Assembly (NCBI GenBank): GCA_013697395.1
Contig: JACCWY010000248.1
Coordinates: 1-9,326 of the forward strand
Length of the DNA: 9,326 bases
Direction: 5' to 3'
From: Chloroflexota bacterium
GTDB taxonomy: Bacteria; Chloroflexota; Limnocylindria; QHBO01
Shown in pieces: positions 6,983-9,326 of this stretch; position 1 is the stretch's first letter, and each line of letters starts with the position of its first letter. The notes beneath the pieces were generated by a model. It was not told where the DNA came from. It did no database searches and saw nothing but the letters and a program-made list of their open reading frames with translations. Made by a program: the position numbers and the translations under genes.

Positions 6983-8301
6983 ATCGGCTCCTCCTGTGCC
7001 AGGATGGCGCGGTCGTCGTCGGTCAGGGCCGAGCCGAGGATCCGGCGATAATGGGCGCGGAGCCGTCGAGCCGTGCTGGGCCACGTCAGCCTAGCGACGC
7101 GCGCCCGGCCACGGCGCACGAGCTCGTCTCGTCGCGCCTCGTCCGTCCAGAGTATCTCCATGGCGGCCGCGATCGCGTCGACGTCCGTCGGCTCGAACAC
7201 GATCGCTGCGTCTCCCGCCAGGTCGGGCAACGACGTCACGTTCGAACACGCGACCGGCACGCCGCTGGCGAACGCCTCCACGATCGGCAGCCCCCAGCCC
7301 TCGAAGAGCGATGGAAAGACGAGCCCGGCCGCGAGCCGGTACACGGCATCGAGGTCGGATGGGCCGACGAATCCGGTGAACCGGATCAGCTCGGGCACGC
7401 CGAGCCTCGCGGCCTCGCGCTCGATCTCGGCCACGGTGTCGCTGATTCGGCCTGTGCTGACCACCGGGACGTCGAGACCTCGTTCGCGCAGGCGGCCCAC
7501 CGCGGCGACGAGCCGGAGATGATTCTTGTGGGGCCACGCCTGCGCCGGATAGAGGAGGAACCGCGATGGGAGTCCAAGGCGCGCGGCAACTTCCGGGAGC
7601 CGGTCGTCGGGCAGCGGCTGGTACGCCGACAGCGGGGGTGGAACGTTGACGACCGCGATCCGCTCGGGCGGCACCCCGTAGGCGCCGATCACATCTCGCT
7701 TCGTCCACCGCGACGCGGTCACGATCAGGGTCGCGTTCGCGCAGAGCGCCCGGTAGGTCTCCTCGCGCCAGCGGATCGTCGAGGGCGAGAAGAACTCGGG
7801 CAGGTGCCGGTGCTGCAGGTCCCAGGGCTGGTAGATCGTGGGCAAGGGCGTGCTCGTGCCGCTCTGGAACGGAAAGTGGACCAGCCGCGCGCCCATCGCC
7901 TCGAGGGTTCCTTCCGGCGGCGGAAGTGCGCCGGCGCGGGCGCCGGCGCCTCGCAGGGCCCGGCCTCGCCCGGCCAGGCGCCAGAGCGCTCGCAGCCAGG
8001 GGAGCGCGGCGCCGACGCGGCCACGGACGCGCGAGCCCCGATCGTTCGCCGGCGGACCGTCGGCCGCCTCGACGAGGCCTGCCGGGCCGGACAGGTATTG
8101 GGCGAGCCAGTCACCCTCACCGGGATAGACGAGGAACCGATAGCGCTCGGAGCCATCGGTCAGGGTGGACAGGCCCGAGGCAAGACCGATGACCCACGGC
8201 TCCACCCCGCCGTAGCGTCCGGGCTCGAGGCGGGCATCGATGCCGATGATCGGCCCGTCCGCATCCGCGGGACCCAGGGACGGACCGCTCGACCCGGTCA
8301 G
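6979..8301 (-). CDS. GT4 glycosyltransferase; start codon uncertain
   Basis: GT-B fold retaining glycosyltransferase of family 4, probably mannosyl-, rhamnosyl- or fucosyltransferase-like, acting on the lipid-linked glycan. From a CTG at 8301, which shares bases with the fcl stop (CTGA), it is 440 residues. N-terminal domain: IIGIDARLEPGRYGGVE (18-34), the classic first strand and glycine loop; HFPFQSG (142-148); YQPWDLQHRHLPEFFS (157-172); VTASRWTKRDV (194-204). C-terminal donor domain: LLYPAQAWPHKNH (249-261), IRFTGFV (306-312), and FPSLFEGWGLPIVEAFASGVPVACSN (329-354) with the EX7E pair Glu334/Glu342. An Arg/Ala/Gly-rich linker (about 88-130) is unusual in composition. No ATG, GTG or TTG exists in frame between the fcl stop and the first strand. 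The first canonical start is GTG at 8205 (residue 33), which would remove IIGIDAR and is structurally unlikely. Family is secure; exact start is not. Confidence 0.85.
   Translation of the reverse strand: MTGSSGPSLGPADADGPIIGIDARLEPGRYGGVEPWVIGLASGLSTLTDGSERYRFLVYPGEGDWLAQYLSGPAGLVEAADGPPANDRGSRVRGRVGAALPWLRALWRLAGRGRALRGAGARAGALPPPEGTLEAMGARLVHFPFQSGTSTPLPTIYQPWDLQHRHLPEFFSPSTIRWREETYRALCANATLIVTASRWTKRDVIGAYGVPPERIAVVNVPPPLSAYQPLPDDRLPEVAARLGLPSRFLLYPAQAWPHKNHLRLVAAVGRLRERGLDVPVVSTGRISDTVAEIEREAARLGVPELIRFTGFVGPSDLDAVYRLAAGLVFPSLFEGWGLPIVEAFASGVPVACSNVTSLPDLAGDAAIVFEPTDVDAIAAAMEILWTDEARRDELVRRGRARVARLTWPSTARRLRAHYRRILGSALTDDDRAILAQEEPI
6990..6995 (-). promoter_or_regulatory. Shine-Dalgarno AGGAGG fixing the TTG start of the GT2 gene
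   Basis: Read on the minus strand, a perfect AGGAGG inside the last codons of the GT4 gene is followed by seven bases and then TTG at 6982-6980. The spacing is ideal and the TTG overlaps the GT4 stop, so it identifies a TTG start that start-codon heuristics could miss. Confidence 0.8.
7928..7949. repeat. Tandem GC palindrome inside the GT4 gene
   Basis: The palindromic 10-mer GCGCCGGCGC occurs twice, at 7928-7937 and 7940-7949, separated by two bases. The period of 12 bases keeps the reading frame and encodes part of the Gly/Ala/Arg-rich linker (GAGARAGA). The transcript could fold strongly here. The likely origin is a short in-frame duplication in low-complexity GC-rich coding DNA; no functional role is evident. 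Confidence 0.5.
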
Positions 8302-9299
8302 GGCAGCGAGGACGCGACCGTCTCGGACGGGACGAGCGTGTCGAGGTACCAGCTGATGGTGCGACGCAGCCCATCCTCGAACGAGGTGTGCGCCTCGAAT
8401 CCGAACCAGTCTCGGGCTCGGCTCACGTCGAGCGCCCTGCGTGGCTGGCCGTCCGGCTTCGAGGTGTCCCAGCGGATCTCGCCCTCGAACCCGGTGAGGC
8501 GCGCGATGAGCTCGATCAGCTCCCGGATCGTGATCTCGCGGCCGACGCCCAGGTTGACCGGCTCCTCGCCGTCGTAGCGCTCGGCGGCGAGGACGATCCC
8601 CTCGGCTGCGTCGTCGACGTAGAGGAACTCGCGCGACGCGGATCCCGTGCCCCACACCTCGAGGAAGTGATCGCCGCGGCGCACCGCATCCACGCTCTTC
8701 TTGATGAGTGCCGGGATGACGTGCGAGCTGGCAGGGTCGAAGTTGTCCCCCGGGCCGTAGAGGTTCACGGGCAGGAGGTAGATCGAGTTGAAGCCGTACT
8801 GCTGCCGATAGGCCTGGCCCTGGACGAGGAGCATCTTCTTGGCCAGCCCATAGGGCGCGTTCGTCTCCTCCGGGTAGCCGCTCCACAGGTCCTCCTCGCG
8901 GAACGGCACCGGGACGAACTTCGGGTACGCGCAGACCGTGCCGATCGTGACGAACTTGTCGACCTCGGCCAGCCGGGACTGCTCGATGAGCTCGATCCCC
9001 ATGATCGCGTTCTCGTAGAAGAAGCGGCCGGGATTCTCCCGGTTGGCGCCGATGCCACCGACGATCGCGGCGAGGTGGATGATCGTGTCGGGACGGCTGT
9101 CCTCGATGACGCGCCGGATCGCCGACCGATCGCGCAGGTCGTAGTCCCGGCTGGCGGGCGCGATGATCGAGCGAGCTCCAGCCGCCTCGAGCCGGTGGAT
9201 GACGGCGGTCCCGAGGAACCCGCGACCGCCCGTCACGAGCACCCGACGATCCGCCCAGTAGTCGCTCGTCACGCCTGCCTTTTCGTCCATCTGAGGCAC
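8298..9299 (-). CDS. fcl: GDP-L-fucose synthase
   Basis: NADPH-dependent SDR enzyme (also called WcaG/GER) that epimerises C3 and C5 and reduces C4 of GDP-4-keto-6-deoxy-D-mannose to GDP-L-fucose in the cytoplasm. From GTG 9299 it has 333 residues, close to the usual 310-330. Diagnostic features: RVLVTGGRGFLG (19-30, GxxGxxG), HLAAIVGGIGANRENPGRFF (75-94), GTVCAYPKFVPVPF (120-133), TNAPYGLAKK (146-155) with catalytic Tyr150/Lys154, LLPVNLYGPGDNFDP (175-189), SSHVIPALIKK (191-201), VWGTGSASREFLYVDDAAEG (215-234), and KPDGQPRRALDVSRA (281-295). Against the E. coli enzyme, catalytic Cys109 and His179 match Cys123 and His193, while Ser107 is Thr121. Starts at ATG 9290 or GTG 9272 are also possible. 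GTG 9299 is chosen because a -10-like TACGAT ends seven bases before it (leaderless pattern) and no start has a good ribosome site. It heads the fcl-GT4-GT2 unit. Its substrate is supplied by gmd on the other strand. Confidence 0.93.
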   Translation of the reverse strand: MPQMDEKAGVTSDYWADRRVLVTGGRGFLGTAVIHRLEAAGARSIIAPASRDYDLRDRSAIRRVIEDSRPDTIIHLAAIVGGIGANRENPGRFFYENAIMGIELIEQSRLAEVDKFVTIGTVCAYPKFVPVPFREEDLWSGYPEETNAPYGLAKKMLLVQGQAYRQQYGFNSIYLLPVNLYGPGDNFDPASSHVIPALIKKSVDAVRRGDHFLEVWGTGSASREFLYVDDAAEGIVLAAERYDGEEPVNLGVGREITIRELIELIARLTGFEGEIRWDTSKPDGQPRRALDVSRARDWFGFEAHTSFEDGLRRTISWYLDTLVPSETVASSLP

Positions 9300-9306
9300 G
9301 CGGAGG

Positions 9307-9312
9307 ATCGTA
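9307..9312 (-). promoter_or_regulatory. Candidate -10 box TACGAT before fcl
   Basis: On the minus strand TACGAT (four of six matches to TATAAT) is followed by seven bases and then the GTG at 9299, so the RNA would begin at or next to the start codon. The bases between contain no Shine-Dalgarno sequence (CCTCCGC), consistent with a leaderless message for the fcl-GT4-GT2 unit. The window ends 14 bases further out, so a -35 box cannot be examined. Confidence 0.35.
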
Positions 9313-9326
9313 GCATCGCCGGCGGG

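Noticed and set aside
7051..8577. A 508-codon plus-strand frame opposite the GT4 gene and the end of fcl
   Set aside because: It crosses two well-supported minus-strand genes, is rich in Arg, Gly, Pro and Asp, and shows no family motif; antisense shadow.
8302..8886. N-terminal extension of the GT4 frame by about 195 residues into fcl
   Set aside because: The extension is fcl read in another frame, Arg/Pro-rich and without domain similarity; the GT4 fold begins only after the fcl stop.
1..9326. Search for RNA genes, CRISPR arrays, insertion sequences and toxin, defence or other novel systems
   Set aside because: Coding density leaves gaps of only about 100 bp; no transposase, terminal repeats, spaced repeats, tRNA-like folds or defence domains were seen. 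All genes fit polysaccharide synthesis.

Overview
The window is a very GC-rich stretch (by eye about two thirds G+C or more), densely packed with genes, and reads as the interior of a surface- or exopolysaccharide biosynthesis cluster. Seven protein genes cover almost all of it. Junctions overlap by four bases (ATGA, TTGA twice, CTGA), there are two textbook AGGAGG ribosome sites, and GTG/TTG starts are common. Composition and protein style (for example the DLQHRHLPEFFS segment of the second GT4 enzyme) suggest a high-GC environmental bacterium such as a Chloroflexota (Limnocylindria-like) or Actinomycetota member. That placement is inference; no rRNA or other marker is present.

Layout. (1) Plus strand, 1-2414: the 3' part of a GT4-type glycosyltransferase cut by the left edge, then a Wzy/O-antigen-ligase-like membrane polymerase overlapping it by ATGA. 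(2) Minus strand, 4007-2517: a Wzx-like polysaccharide flippase, convergent with the polymerase. (3) Plus strand, 4116-6061: GDP-mannose 4,6-dehydratase (gmd) and an RMD-type GDP-4-keto-6-deoxymannose reductase joined by a TTGA overlap, divergent from the flippase. (4) Minus strand, 9299-6044: GDP-L-fucose synthase (fcl), a GT4 glycosyltransferase and a GT2 glycosyltransferase in one tightly coupled unit, whose last gene overlaps the end of rmd tail to tail by 18 bp.

Together: gmd makes GDP-4-keto-6-deoxy-D-mannose. The rmd and fcl products both use this compound, one giving GDP-D-rhamnose and the other GDP-L-fucose. The glycosyltransferases would build a repeat unit on a lipid carrier, the flippase would export it and the polymerase would join or ligate the units. 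The initiating phosphoglycosyl transferase, chain-length regulator and any export machinery are not in the window, so the cluster probably continues on at least one side.

I see no RNA genes, mobile elements, CRISPR arrays or radically new system. The points most worth a second look are the metabolic branch point split over two opposed operons, the GT4 gene with no canonical start codon, and candidate leaderless promoters in front of fcl and the flippase. No gene-free stretch exceeds about 110 bp.
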